This document shows, piece by piece, positions 1 to 13,400 of a stretch of DNA of 64,000 nt. The number at the start of each line of letters is the position of its first letter. Positions within the stretch are counted from its first letter, which is position 1. The translations under genes were made by a program, and so were the position numbers. Source of the DNA: Corythucha ciliata (lineage: Eukaryota; Arthropoda; Insecta; Hemiptera; Tingidae); NCBI GenBank assembly GCA_038030265.1, contig CM075943.1, forward strand, positions 20,460,001 to 20,524,000, read 5' to 3'. The notes under the pieces are model-generated. The model was given only the letters and a program-made list of their open reading frames with translations. It was not told the origin of the DNA and did no database searches.

Positions 1-660
1 GCGCTAATTAGAGACTAGAAGTATGGAAACGACAATTTTCGGCTTCTGAAGGCAAATTCGTCGCTCAAACTGAGAAAAAAAAATCGTTAATTCGAAGCTT
101 CGATTAAGAAAAAGTGCTAATTCATGGATGAAATTGAGAAAAATCGCCCATTAGAGACTAAAATCCGGAAAAACACGAATTCACTGCAAAAATTCATAAA
201 AATCACTAATTCGTGCTCTAATGAACCGATAAAATTGAGAAAAAGTGCTGAAGTGAGGAAAAAACGCTAGTTCTCGGTTCAAATGGAGCAAACGTCAATT
301 CGCGCCATCTGAAGGTATAACTTCGTGATAGAAAGTGAAAAAAAAAAAAAATCACTAATCCATGGCTAAATTCAGAAAAAGCGTTAGGTAATTCGCGGCG
401 AAAATGAGGAAAAAACTCTTATTCACTGCTAAAATTTAGACAAATCTTTAATTAGCGGATGAAATGATGAAAAACACTAATTTTCGGCACAGAAAGTTGA
501 GAAAATGGAAAGCCGGGGTTTCCGGAGACAACTTCGTGGCCAAATAGGGAAAAGCCCTAATTTACGGCAAAAATGGAGAAAAATCGCAAATTCGTGGCTA
601 AAATTGAGACAAATTGCTTATTCATGGCTAGAATTGTGACAAATAGCTCCACCTCTTTCC
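1..660 (+). repeat. Family A degenerate 30-bp tandem array
   Basis: About twenty diverged units with core GCTAATTCGCGGCTAAAAT followed by TGAGAAAAA, repeating about every 30 bp. Units are only about 60-75% alike, so the array is old. It is cut by the window edge. The same family recurs near 8.5, 10.9, 17.3, 19.9, 21.9, 24.5, 37.8, 49.8, 53.2 and 55.8 kb on both strands. No protein is credible here. Confidence 0.85.
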
Positions 661-1220
661 CGTACAATGTCATCAATGTTCTTACCCTAAGATATGGACT
701 AAGCGTTCACTCAGTTGTACAGTTCTTACCCTCGGCGAGGGCGCTCTCATCTCAGATTCACACGATTATTCCTGTTTCTTGAGCCTGAGGAGCACATGCA
801 TCATCCAACAACGGCGATGAGAAGCGTTTCCGACTGGAAAGACAATGAAATACCCCAACTAAATTATAAACCTTACATACAAAAAAATTTTATTTAAACC
901 AAACTTACATAAAGAGTAAAGTACATTAACACAATTACTTAATCAAGTAGCTAGTCATTTAAGTAATAGAAAACATTTGAATTAACATGGAATCCACAAA
1001 TAAGTGGGGCTAGCTTTAAATCATCCAAAATGAATAAAAGGAATAGGATTTGTAAGTCTTGCATGTTTTGTCTTTATCGACTGAAAAACAAAAGAAAACT
1101 AGTGACAGAAATCTAGAAATAGAAATGAGCTTAAAAGAGACAAAGTCGGGAACATTCTCAAACATATTTATAAAAAACAAAAAATGCCAGAGCTCAGTCG
1201 CTTACATTTTGGTTTGCATC
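661..1220. other. 3' flank of H2A.Z, no gene seen
   Basis: AT-rich sequence with no conserved coding signal. It may hold the distal end of the H2A.Z 3' UTR: a second AATAAA on the minus strand lies at 889-894. Confidence 0.5.
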
Positions 1221-1226
1221 TTTATT
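1221..1226 (-). terminator. Candidate polyadenylation signal of H2A.Z
   Basis: AATAAA on the minus strand, about 118 nt past the H2A.Z stop codon. A second AATAAA at 889-894 is an alternative. H2A.Z mRNAs are normally polyadenylated, unlike replication-dependent histone mRNAs. I did not see the histone 3' stem-loop after the stop, which agrees with this. Confidence 0.5.
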
Positions 1227-1343
1227 GTATTTGACCAAAAACATGGCTTCAAGTTTCTAAACCCAAAATATAGTTTCGAGAAACAGTCTCTGACACGAAA
1301 TTCTCAATATAATACAATTGAAAAAGGAAGCCGTTTTTAAAAA

Positions 1344-1405
1344 TTACACAGGCTTCTGCGATCCTTTCTTGCCGATTAGGGACTTGTGAATGTGAGGGAT
1401 AACAC
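1344..1405 (-). CDS. H2AZ: H2A.Z exon 5, C-terminal docking tail
   Basis: 62 nt: completes the split glycine, then codes 19 residues, [19 protein letters not shown], and TAA at 1344-1346. The acceptor is CGCAG. Confidence 0.97.
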
Positions 1406-4400
1406 CTGCGAACAAGAGAGAGACAACAAATGTATAAGGTGAAATTTTTTGAAGAAGCGGCGAGTCCCAGTGAAAATTGCGGCCCGTAATACGCACCTCC
1501 TCCAGCGATGGTGGCTTTGATCAAACTGTCCAATTCTTCATCTCCTCTGATGGCCAGCTGAAGATGTCGAGGTGTGATACGCTTTACCTTCAGATCTTTC
1601 GAGGCATTGCCGGCCAACTCCAGAACCTAACGAACACGTAACCGAATAATATTAATTGAGTTCACGAATGTGTTGCAAATTAAAGTAATTTGGATCGGGC
1701 GTGACAACGAAATTACCTAAAAGTGCATAATTTCTAGCCATTCACAAATATAACACAGGAAGAAACGAGGGCGAGAATTCAAAGTTCGGTTACCACTTGT
1801 ATCCATAATAATTTAGAAAACTTTGGAGGATAACTTTCAACTTCTTTTAAAAGTTAGTACCCCCACCCCCTCCTGAAAGAAGCAAGGTTGTGGCACGTTT
1901 TTTCCCCTGCAAACAGGCTGCTTTGATACAAGTGGAAACAGGGTTTGTGTAGAAGAAATATTTTTTGGATCGAATTGAGTTATCCGAGTTTAAATAGAAA
2001 CGGCGAAGCCCAGAGAACCCAAATCCACCAATCGAATGCCCTCTCAGCAATCAAAATTGAAATTAAGATCCTTCAGCTCAATTTCTTTCCTCGATCACAG
2101 TAGTTCTACGTTTTATGTTTCCAGTTTTTTAGCCCATAATTTTTAGCCTAACCAATATTTTTCTCCTTATCTTCCAACCATTTTTTGGCAAAATGATCGT
2201 TCTTCATGGCTTCATTTTGAATTTCCCGAAGGTGAAGGTCCCGAACGCGGAAAACCCCCGTGATAGCAAACAAATCTTGATTATATCTTGCGATGTTTTT
2301 ATTCCAAGCCTTTCCTTGGCTCGGGTCGGGGCCCCTATAGGCGGTCACTTACCCAGCCTACCCCTAAAAACGGTCCTGTGTAACACTAGAGTAGCGAGGA
2401 AACAGACTTCTCGTGTATATTAGGACATTTTTTGATCAGCTCGAAAATTCTATGACATTTTTTTGGAACCCGGACAAATTGCTGGGTGGACCTAAATTTT
2501 CCCTCAGAATTCTCCGTTTCATTCCTAAAAGGAGTCTTTCTCCTGAATGAATTGTTGGCCCACCGATTTGTCCAAACAGTGCCCGGACGAATAGGTGGCC
2601 CACCAATTTATTGTCAGGATCAGGGACTATGGGAATGAAACGGAGAATTCAGCGGAAAAATTTCTGGCCCACCGATTCGTCAGCGCGCCATTTTTTAAAA
2701 ATCACATTAGACAAGACCCCACCCAGCGTACTTCTAGACAAACACACGAAACAAGTTATCATAATTGGTTTTTATGCACGGTGACTTTCCATTTAGAATA
2801 GATCTAGAAGCCCTTCTTGGCATTCGTTGACAAAGACTATTAGGCCACTTCCAGCCAATCTCAGCTCTGATTGATATTCGATGGGTCTAGGGGGGGGGGG
2901 CTGTTCTACAACTGGAAATAGCCCAAGGTATACTATTTTGTGTTTTCTTCAACCAAAAATCACAATATTTCAATATATCACAAGTTTTCACTCAGTGTCC
3001 AGCTCAAATCGTTGGTTTCTGGCGAAAAACTGTCATTTTTCCGTGGGATAGCCAGTTTATTGATGGGCTTAAGCAGTCAGTTGGCAGGGACACACTTTAT
3101 AAAATTCAGGGCCAAATTACCATTTTCAAGGACTCAAAACTAACTTTTTTCAACACATTGGTGAGGAGAAGTGAGGATGTTTCATGGATGAAGTCCCTTG
3201 TCATGTTTGCATGAATAGTTTCATTGACAGACATGGTTTTGTAGCCAAATTCAGAGTTTCTTGGAGAAAATTACCCCCCTTCCCATGAGCTGAGGGGGAC
3301 TTTTTAGAGTACATTACTGACTCATAGGAAAATAAAATTACATTTATGGTAATTAGGTGGATAGTCTGTTTTTTGGGCTGAATAGCTGTTTTTAAGCGGA
3401 AATTCATGCTCTGTAGTTTCCTGACTAAGTTCTCAGTATTCCAGCTGATTAATTAAAATTGGTTGCATTTCCACGACTGTATTCTTGAAAAAATCTGTTG
3501 CAACCTAACCAAGAAATTGACGTGCTTCGGGTATTCATTTTTGTAGCGAAAATCAATATTATTGATCAAGATTTTAGGTGTTTTTCCAATAGAGTTGTCA
3601 CAGAACGGATCGCAAAATGACGGCCATGATACCCCACGACGAACACCACGTTTGAATTTTAATGACCATCTTGTATCGCTCACGATACTGGTCAAATTTG
3701 ATCACCCCTCCGCACATGAAGAAGTAACTGGTCAGTAAAATTCAGGAGTGTTCGTACAGCGGGAAACATGGCCACCATTTTTGTCTTGTGCTTCACATTA
3801 AAAAATGAGGACTGGAAATGGTGCAAGTAAAAACATATAAAAAAATTCCAAACAGGGCGTTTTTTTTTGCGATGTTAGGGAGTTATTTTGTTTGAATTGA
3901 CTGGGCTAGAGAGTCACTTAGTGGAAGCGTTGGATTCTGGCCAATTGACCTCCAGGTCAATTGATCTCCAGACCTCCGGATATGATTTCCTGCAGAATTA
4001 TTACCGAAATTTGACCGTCCGCGTCTCGGGGCGACTTTCAAAGACAAACCGAAAATTTCCCTAAAATTTGTGAGGGCTAAACAACCCCTGGCGATTATGG
4101 TGACAATTTCCAGGATGCAAAATAAGTAACGTTCACTAACTTGGCCAGAAAAAAGCCATTAGGCCGATTAATCGCTCCCTAAAGGGTTCAATCATTCAAT
4201 GAAGAAATTCCGCATGTTTGGCTTTCACAAAGGTCAATATCAAAGGATTGAGTCTTTTAAAAACATAATTTCGTGAGCTCGGCCCTTTCAAAAAAACAAA
4301 AGTTCGTGGGTTTGTCTCTCCAGAAAAAAACATTTCATAGGGGTTGGTTCTTTGAAAAACCAAATTAAAATTGTGCGGGCTTGGGCTCCATTATACAAAA

Positions 4401-7400
4401 TTTTGTGGGTCAGGCTCTTTCAAAAACCCAATGTCACGGAATTCGGTTGAATAAAATACTAAACTTCGCGGTACGACTCTATTCAAACTCCAATTTCATG
4501 AGTTTGGATCTGTTATAAACTTATAACCAAATTGCGATAAGTTAAATTCGAGTTTTATCCTCTTAATGGTGAATTTCACCACCTCGGCTGTTTACATAAA
4601 ATTCAATGGATTTTTTCTCTCAAGTCAGACTTAATTTTAAGCCGAACCTTGAGCCGAGGTGGTAAAATCTACCATAACAGCTATGTTAGTTTGAATAGGG
4701 GAAAATTTCCGGTGGGGTTATCGTCGAAAAATTGTTTTTTGTAGAGAAATGATTATTTCGGAGCAAACTTTCAAGGTTTTTAGTTTCAAAGAGGAAAAAT
4801 ATAGTTTGAAGGGCTAAATTGACGATATCCGAGTCTAGCAAAAGATTAGATGGTCTCCAGTAACGTTCTGAGAGCGTGTATGTGTTTCCTAATAGGACGT
4901 GCCTGGAACCTGGAATTCAGTGTAATAGTCAGTATCTGGGCTCAGACCTCTATGTTTTGAGGCTAAATTAACCGTTTTCCCATATGCATTGTCAGTTAGT
5001 GAGGTAAAGTTGGCAAGCTCTGATCACATTGTGAGTTTCTAATGAAAAATGGGACTTACTACAGCGTATGTACATTTAAATGACCCTATCTAAATACGAG
5101 GGTATTGGAAAACTTATAGTTTTTCATTTGAACAAAATTCCGCACGGGTAAGGGGGGATTTTCCCGCCCGTCCTCCTCTCAAGCAACTTGTGTTTTAGTA
5201 GAGGGAGAACAGGAAGAAAAATCTCCCTCGGTGCCGAATTTTGGGTAAATGGAAAACGCCATTATTCTTTCAGGAAGAGTACATTCATTTCAGTACAGGA
5301 AATAAAGCTTAAAAAGGCAGAATAGCGGCAAAATTCAGCTTAACTTCAAATGTAGCTTAAAACATTCCTTATGCATACTTCCAGAATTCAAAGAGTCCGC
5401 AACGATAGTGGGTGGCGAACATCGTTTTAGTGGGAACGATAGACGTTGGCCAACTCATCGCTATGAGGGGTGAAGAAATTTGCCCGAACGGGGTATCTAA
5501 TCCTATGTAGTTTTGGGTGCCGAGTCGATAAAAATCAACCACAAGTCCGTGCAAAGATTAGTTTTTGAGTTACGACCTAAATTGTACCAAAAAACCGAGT
5601 CCGGGTTTAGTAATGCAGTTTACATATATGTAATTTCTGAAGTATTTTTTGGCGCTGAATCGAATGCAAAGTGGCTCGTTTCTCTGCGATCAATATAATT
5701 TTAGTTACTAACGAAAATACCTGAAAAAACGACCCTATGTGCTATGAAAATGTGTATCTAGATTTTGGGCAGGACTAACCATGTTCTCTTATCTTACGTA
5801 GTTTTTTGTGCTGAATTGAATGAGCGTTTGCAGGGATACGCCTACAAATACAGGGTGGCTGGTACATGGATGAGCAAAATGAGAGGGGTGGTTGTACACC
5901 CAAAATGCAACAAAAAATGCCCTATGACCATGGGTCAGATTTCCATTCCTAGTCAAGATACTCGATTTTTTTACGTTTTTCATCACAACACGGGTTTTCG
6001 CAACAAAAAAAAGCTGGAACTTGGGAAATAAGCGACCTAGGTAAATCCAACGACACCGCTGAAAAGAACACACTTTTTTCTGTGGGATCAAGGCCATTTT
6101 GTCTGGGGGTAATGAAATATTCTTGGAGTAAACTGGGAAAAAATCAAGATATTTTCAAAAATGTCCATTTTTGACAACCGTTCAAAAGCAAGACTACAGA
6201 AGCAACGTTGCTCCCAGCACCTGGCAAATTCCTGTAAAACTGGATGAAGGCACTTAGTTTAATAATTCACGGTTAGTTTACTCTTGTCCTTCGCAATTTT
6301 TTGAGAAAAATCCATTGTTATACTAAAAAATGGGGCAATTAAGCCTATTTTGAGTGCCTACAAGAAGATACGAGAGCCACTCAAAAAACTTTTTTTCAGC
6401 TCATTTCACTTCAATTTGTTTTTTCTCATAGATTTGCACAGAATAAGTGAATAAAAGTGAATCAAGCTGAAAAAAAAGTGTTTTGAATGGCTCTCGTATC
6501 TTCTTGTAGGCACTCATTGTATAACAATGGATTTTTCTCAAAAAATTGCGAAAGACAGGAATAAACTAACCATGAATTATTATACTAAGTGCCTCCATCC
6601 AGTTTTAGAGGAATTTGCCAGGCACTGGAAGCAACGTTGCTACTGCAGTCTTGCTTTGAACGGTTGTAAAAAATAGACATTTTTGAAAATATCTCGATAT
6701 TTTCCCAGTTTACTCCAAGAATCTTTCACTACCCCTAGACAAAAAGGGTTTGATCTTACAGAAAAGAGTGTGCTCTTTTCAGTGGAGTCATTGGATTTAA
6801 CCTAGGACGTTCATTTCCCAAGTTACAGCTGGTTTTGTTGCGAAAACCCATGTTGTGCTGAAAAACGTGAAAAAATCTATTATCTCGACTAGGAATGGAA
6901 ATCGGACCCAGGGTCATAGGGCATTTTTTGTTGCATTTTGGGTGTACAATCATCCCTCTCATTTTGCTCAGAATACGGGCTTCAAGCTTATTTATGGCGG
7001 GAGGGGGGGGGCTTTTGTCCGTTTAAGCGTTGCTTTGGGTTTAAACGGTTTTGTATTCGAAATACCAAATTCTGATTGGGGTTTAAGTTCCTATACATGG
7101 GCGAAGATAGGGGAGGGCTTTGGTCCTATAGCCCCCCAAAACTTTCTGTAGCCCCCCCCCCCAGGCTCTCCTTCCTGAAGCCTCTCCCCCAGACTCTGTA
7201 ACGCCAACAATTATGGGGTACCTACACACGGTGAGATGTCCCGTTGAGGACAACCTCTAACGGCCAGCCGGAGCGTGTGCCCAGACTTCGACATCAGTTG
7301 AAATGGACTGCGCAACTTCAGCCGATGTGTGGCGATTTCAAGGTGACTTAAACTGAAGTCAAAGCCAGGTCAAGACGCTCCGGTCGGCCGGTGAGGTTGG

Positions 7401-10400
7401 CCTGAACAGAAAATCCTCACCGTCTGTACTTACTTTTAAAGCCCTGTACACACAGAGACATTTTTTAGGCATCATTCACAAGCTGTATGTATCTTATGTG
7501 AACTGTGGAGTCTACTTAACCTATCAACATGCTTAATTTTTTGAGAGAATATAGTCCGGGAGCTCACCGTATGAAAAATCCGGGTCATTTGATCGTGTCT
7601 GGCACCTGCGAAGGACGTTTTATATGGTCTAGGAGATGATACTTCTGAGATCGCCAGACATTTTCCGTGGGACAGACGCTCACAACAGAGCTAGCTGTTA
7701 GCAAACACGTTTGGGTGGTTTGAAAACGACTGGCGACTGAGTAAAAAGTCGTTACCCTCGTACAATACGTTACGAAACCAACACAATCCAATTTGATTGT
7801 AGACAACGCCATGAGCCATGGGCGTAGCCAGCGGGGGGCAGGGGCGGGCAGTTGCCCTCCCCTAGAATCAAAAGCGCAGATTTCGTGGGGCGGCTGCCCC
7901 CCCCCAAAATCCCTGATCTGGCTTTCTTGTATTCCTCTCCATAAAACCAATTTTGCGGATTTTTCTCACTAAAAAAAACAACACATTTTCGCTAATCAGT
8001 TTCACCAAAAATCAAAAATTCGCCGATGTTTGTTGCTGACAAACCGATTTCGAGGGTCGGCTTAACTTGGAAACAGATTTTTCACACTAAAATCCCATTT
8101 TCGCAGGTTCGACGCGCAATTTTCGTGTGTTTTTGGCTAGCTCAAGTCGTGTTTACCCCGCTGTGCCATCCAGACTTGTGGTGGCAGAGGAAATGCCAGT
8201 TCTGTTTACCGTCTCAGGTCTAAGATTCAAAGTTTAGCTCCAAAAGTATCACTTTCCGGAGGGGCGGGGGAGAAGTTACAGGTTTTCGACATAAACTCCG
8301 AAATAGAAGGCTACAAACTACAGTTTTCCAGCAGATATTAATTTTTTGACGGATAGTGGCCGTTTCTGTGCAAATTTAGTCTCCGATGACCGCGAATTGA
8401 CGCGATTCTAACCTCTAGATCCTGTTATAAGCCTGCAAAAAGGCAATGGTGCATCTGATATTTTCGCCTGTGAAGCTGGCCCACAGGCGTGGATCCAGTT
8501 TTTCTCAAGAGTAGTTGCACAGAGTCCCCCCCCTCCCCCGATTTTACTCGTGAATGAGTACTGTTTTTAGCCTCGAATTGACGTTTTCCTTAATTGAACT
8601 GAGTGTTTTTTCTCAACTCTAACTCGAACTAGCCCATTTTCTTCATTTTAGCCGTGAAAAAGTCTCAAAAAAACCGTGAAATAACGCATTTTTGATATAC
8701 TATTTCAATTACGGCCAGCACCGGGCATCGCCTAACTGCAAATTGGTGCGTTCTGTCAGTCGAAAAAAACGAAACAGTTTTTCCTCAATTTAACATATGG
8801 ATGAATGCTATTCCTCAATTTTAGCCACGAGAATTCCACCAATCAACAACAAACGGTGACAATTTCGCCAATTCGTTTTCCCTGAATTCTAGCCGCAAAT
8901 TAGTGCTTTTTCCTAATTCTGCCTTGAGCAATTTTTTCTCCCTTCAAATTTTAGCAGTGAAAAGGTTCACATAATCCACGTGAGAGCGAATTTCATTAAT
9001 TTTGACCCCTCAATTTCACGGGCTAACGAACAGTTTTCCGTAATTTTAGCCGTGAATAAGCACTTTTTTCAAAAACGTATGCGCAAAGTCACGCTTTTTC
9101 TCAATTTCACCCGTAAACTTGCCATGTATATGTATTAAAACGGTCAATTAGCTCTTTCTCGCAATGTTTACCGATGTTTGAGAAACCACGAACGCATTCT
9201 CTCAATTTTACCTGCGTGAATGAGCTCCATTTCTCAATTTTAGCAGTGAATTGGCGCTTTTCCTCAATTCCAGCCGCAAATGAGTGATTTTCCTCAATTC
9301 TACATTGAACGAGCAATTTATTTTGTCAATTTTAGCTGTGAAAAGAGTTCTATAAACCGTGAATTAGCGCATTTTCTTAATTCCGCCCCGCACTTTGCAT
9401 CGCGAAATCGCAAATTGGCGTGTTTTCTCAATTTCAACCGCGAATAACGAGATTTATTTCTCAAGTTTAACGTGAACTTCGCTAAACTTCGCGCTATTTC
9501 TCAATTTTAGCCGTGAATAGGTGTTTTTCCTCTGTCTTGTCCGCAAAATGTCCTTTTCTAGATTTCATCCGCGAACGAGAACTTTTTCTCTAGAAGTGCG
9601 CACCCCCCCTCACCACCATTGTGGATCCGTGCCTAGCTGGCTGCCCACCCCTTGATCACAGGCTGGCTACGCCCCTGCCATGAGCTTTAAAAAATGGAAT
9701 TTCGAGGCTTACTAGTAGCCAGGGCTTCATTCTAAATTGGATGGCGATGGTGGTTTACTAGTTTATTGTTTGCGAAGAACCAATTTTTTACACTTGCCAG
9801 CCGTTTTCAAGCAGCCCAAAAGTGTTATTGCCAACGGCTAGCTTTGTTGTGAGCACCGAATAATGTCTGGTGATCTCAGAAGTGTCATCTCAAAAAACGT
9901 CCTGTGCAGGTGCCAGACACGATCAAATGACCCGAATTATTCATACGGTGGGCTCCCGGACTAATACAAATTTTGTTTGGTTTCATAAACTTCACAGAGC
10001 ACATATACATAGAGATTGTGAAGGGGCGTATTAATTCACAGCACAGCTTTGTGAAACACGTGTTTCTTCGGAAGATTCACATCATGTTTTCCGAACTTCT
10101 TTCTTTCCGAAAAATCTTTTAAAATGCCTTTGTGTGAACACTGTACAGGGCTCGAAAGTGTGAAAAAATTTTGGGGTAATACCCCCCCCTCCTACTATTG
10201 ATCATTCCCAGTCATAGGTCTGACCCCCCCCCCCCCCAAATCCCTGATCTGGCTTTCTTGTATTCCTCTCCATAAAACCAATTTTGCGGATTTTTCTCAC
10301 TAAAAAAAAACAACACATTTTCGTTAATCAGTTTCACCAAAAATCAAAAATTCGCCGATGTTTGTTGCTGACAAACCGATTTCGAGAGTCGGCTTAACTT

Positions 10401-13400
10401 GGAAACAGATTTTTCACACTAAAATCCCATTTTCGCAGGTTCGACGCGCAATTTTCGTGTGTTTTTGGCTAGCTCAAGTCGTGTTTACCCCGCTGTGCCA
10501 TCCAGACTTCTGGTGGCAGAGGATATGCCAGTTCTGTTTACCGTCTCAGGTCTAAGATTCAAAGTTTAGCTCCAAAAGTATCACTTTCCGGAGGGGCGGG
10601 GGAGAAGTTACTGGTTTTCGACATAAACTCCGAAATAGAAGGCTACAAACTACAGTTTTCCAGCAGATATTAATTTTTTGACGGATAGTGGCCGTTTCTG
10701 TGCAAATTTAGTCTCCGATGACCGCGAATTGACGCGATTCTAACCTCTAGATCCTGTTATAAGCCTGCAAAAAGGCAATGGTGCATCTGATATTTTCGCC
10801 TGTGAAGCTGGCCCACAGGCGTGGATCCAGTTTTTTTCAAGAGTAGTTGCACAGAGTCCCCCCCCCTCCCCCGATTTTACTCGTGAATGAGTACTGTTTT
10901 TAGCCTCGAATTGACGTTTTCCTTAGTTGAACTGAGTGTTTTTTCTCAACTCTAACTCGAACTAGCCCATTTTCTTCATTTTAGCCGTGAAAAAGTCTCA
11001 AAAAACCGGTGAAATAACGCATTTTTGATATTCTATTTCAATTACGGCCAGCACCGGGCATCGCCTAACTGCAAATTGGTGCGTTCTGTCAGTCGAAAAA
11101 AACGAAACAGTTTTTCCTCAATTTAACATATGGATGAATGCTATTCCTCAATTTTAGCCACGAGAATTCCATCAATCAACAACAAACGGTGACAATTTCG
11201 CCAATTCGTTTTCCCTGAATTCTAGCCGCAAATTAGTGCTTTTTCCTAATTCTGCCTTGAGCAATTTTTTCTCCCTTCAAATTTTAGCAGTGAAAATGTT
11301 CACATAATCCGCGTGAGAGCGAATTTCATTAATTTTGACCCCTCAATTTCACGGGCTAACGAACAGTTTTCCGTAATTTTAGCCGTGAATAAGCACTTTT
11401 TTCAAAAACGTATGCGCAAAGTCACGCTCTTTCTCAATTTCACCCGTAAACTTGCCATGTATATGTATTAAAACGGTCAATTAGCTCTTTCTCGCAATGT
11501 TTACCGATGTTTGAGAAACCACGAACGCATTCTCTCAATTTTGCCTGCGTGAATGAGCTCCATTTCTCAATTTTAGCAGTGAATTGGCGCTTTTCCTCAA
11601 TTCCAGCCGCAAATGAGTGATTTTCCTCAATTCTACATTGAACGAGCAATTTATTTTGTCAATTTTAGCTGTGAAAAGAGTTCTATAAACCGTGAATTAG
11701 CGCATTTTCTTAATTCCGCCCCGCACTTTGCATCGCGAAATCGCAAATTGGCGTGTTTTCTCAATTTCAACCGCGAATAACGAGATTTATTTCTCAAGTT
11801 TAACGTGAACCAGCGCTATTCCTCAATTTTAGCCGTGAATAGGTGTTTTTCCTCTGCCTTGTCCGCGAAATGTCCTTTTCTAGATTTCATCCGCGAACGA
11901 GAACTTTTTCTCTAGAAGTGCGCACCCCCCCCCCTCACCACCATTGTGGATCCGTGCCTAGCTGGCTGCCCACCCCTTGATCACAGGCTGGCTACGCCCC
12001 TGCCATGAGCTTTAAAAAATGAAATTTCGAGGCTTACTAGTAGCCAGGGCTTCATTCTAAATTGGATGGCGATGGTGGTTTACTAGTTTATTGTTTGCGA
12101 AGAACCAATTTTTTACACTTGCCAGCCGTTTTCAAGCAGCCCAAAAGTGTGATTGCCAACGGCTAGCTTTGTTGTGAGCACCGAATAATGTCTGGTGATC
12201 TCAGAAGTGTCATCTCAAAAAACGTCCTGTGCAGGTGCCAGACACGATCAAATGACCCGAATTATTCATACGGTGGGCTCCCGGACTAATACAAATTTTG
12301 TTTGGTTTCATAAACTTCACAGAGCACATATACATAGAGATTGTGAAGGGGTGTATTAATTCACAGCACAGCTTTGTGAAACACGTGTTTCTTCGGAAGA
12401 ATTCACATCATGTTTTCCGAACTTCTTTCTTTCCGAAAAATCGTTTAAAATGCCTTTGTGTGAACACTGTACAGGGCTCGAAAGTGTGAAAAATTTTTGG
12501 GGTAATACCCCCCCCCCTCCTACTATTGATCATTCCCAGTCATAGGTCTGACCCCCCCCCCCCCCCAAGGAATATTGGATATCTCCGCCCATGAGGGCCG
12601 GCACCATGGCGCTTGGTTAATCTGAATCGGAATTCGAGGAAGAAAAATGTAAAAAGGGAACGTTGAACAGTCGTATGAATAATAAGAATCTCTATATTTA
12701 AGACATCCATAATGTGAAGTTTAAGTAAATAGGTTGGACGTTGAAAATTCGTCACCTATCCGGTGGGCGAGTAATAACAGCGAAAAAGTGGGTAGAGGGA
12801 AAAGAAAGCAGGCTTCAAGCTTATTTATGGTGGGAGGGGGGGGGGCTGTTAAGGTAACGGTAAGGGTTAGGTCGACTATGTCCGTTTAAGCGTTGCTATG
12901 GGTTTAAACGGTTTTGTACTCGAAATACTAAATTCTGACTGGGGTTTAAGTTCCTATAAGCTCAGCTTAGTGTTAAACGGAACTTTAAACCCATGTGGTC
13001 GACCCGGGCCTAAGTCCCAAAAATTAAACTACTGCACCCATGCCATCCTAGGCCTACCCGATCATCACGGTCGGCGATACTAGGGCTATTAAGGGCAAAA
13101 AGGGACTTCCAATTAAACACGGATTTTTTTTAGGTACTGATTTGTCTTAACTTCAGGTCGTCCAAGGGGCTGAATTTTTCTTCTATCTGCGTCGAAACAT
13201 TGACGACGAGAGAGCGTCTTCCCTTCGGTCTTTTCTCCCAGTTCTTCCTATTTAATAAGGGTGTTGGTAATTTTAATTTATTTTTTCTTTTACCACACGT
13301 GGGCTACGACTAGAGGATGGGAAGTTTAAATTTTGCGTGCCGTTGAAGGGTCCCACGGCATAGCACTTATTTCTAAACAACGGACAAACTTATTGTGTTT

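Larger units (their letters stand above)
7817..9677. mobile_element. Non-autonomous hAT-like element with 8-bp TSD
   Basis: The left end CATGGGCGTAGCCAGC and the inverted right end CAGGGGCGTAGCCAGC match at 14 of 16 positions. They are flanked on both sides by CCATGAGC (7809-7816 and 9678-9685). An 8-bp target duplication and CAGxGGCG-type ends are typical of the hAT superfamily. The 1,861-bp body has no transposase. It consists of a short family C stretch, then family A repeats. It inserted into the loop of the foldback at 7438-10152. Confidence 0.85.
7438..10152. mobile_element. Foldback element split by a hAT-like insertion
   Basis: Left arm 7438-7808 and right arm 9686-10152 are inverted copies of each other; the best block is 7552-7740 against 9790-9965, which includes TTTGATCGTGTCTGGCACCT in both. 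The outer ends read GCCCTGTACA on both sides. Without the inserted 1.86-kb element the two arms would lie back to back, forming a foldback of about 840 bp similar in design to 5871-6970. No coding capacity. Confidence 0.75.
7906..10237 (+). repeat. Tandem duplication unit 1, 2.33 kb
   Basis: Nearly identical to 10238-12566, with only scattered substitutions and run-length changes. Both units end in a poly-C run: 7897-7905 (9 C), 10224-10237 (14 C) and 12552-12566 (15 C). The unit covers most of the hAT-like element plus the right arm of the host foldback, so the duplication came after the hAT insertion. Confidence 0.95.

Noticed and set aside
1..660. 30-bp repeats as a CRISPR array
   Set aside because: Units are head-to-tail and diverged, with no constant repeats separated by unique spacers, no cas genes, and the genes in the window are eukaryotic.
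1249..1617. H2A.Z as a 122-residue protein starting at AGNASKD
   Set aside because: That frame reads through the donor at 1491-1496 into a short intron. The true exon 5 and three upstream exons restore the standard 128-residue protein.
8026..8223. 65-codon frame, duplicated at 10358-10555, as a small gene family
   Set aside because: The two copies are part of the 2.33-kb tandem duplication of a hAT-like element; there is no domain and the surrounding repeats make open frames common.
9107..9316. Repetitive protein (IEENHSF, IEEKRQF pattern), duplicated at 11440-11649
   Set aside because: It is a translation of family A 30-bp units; a period divisible by three keeps any frame open.
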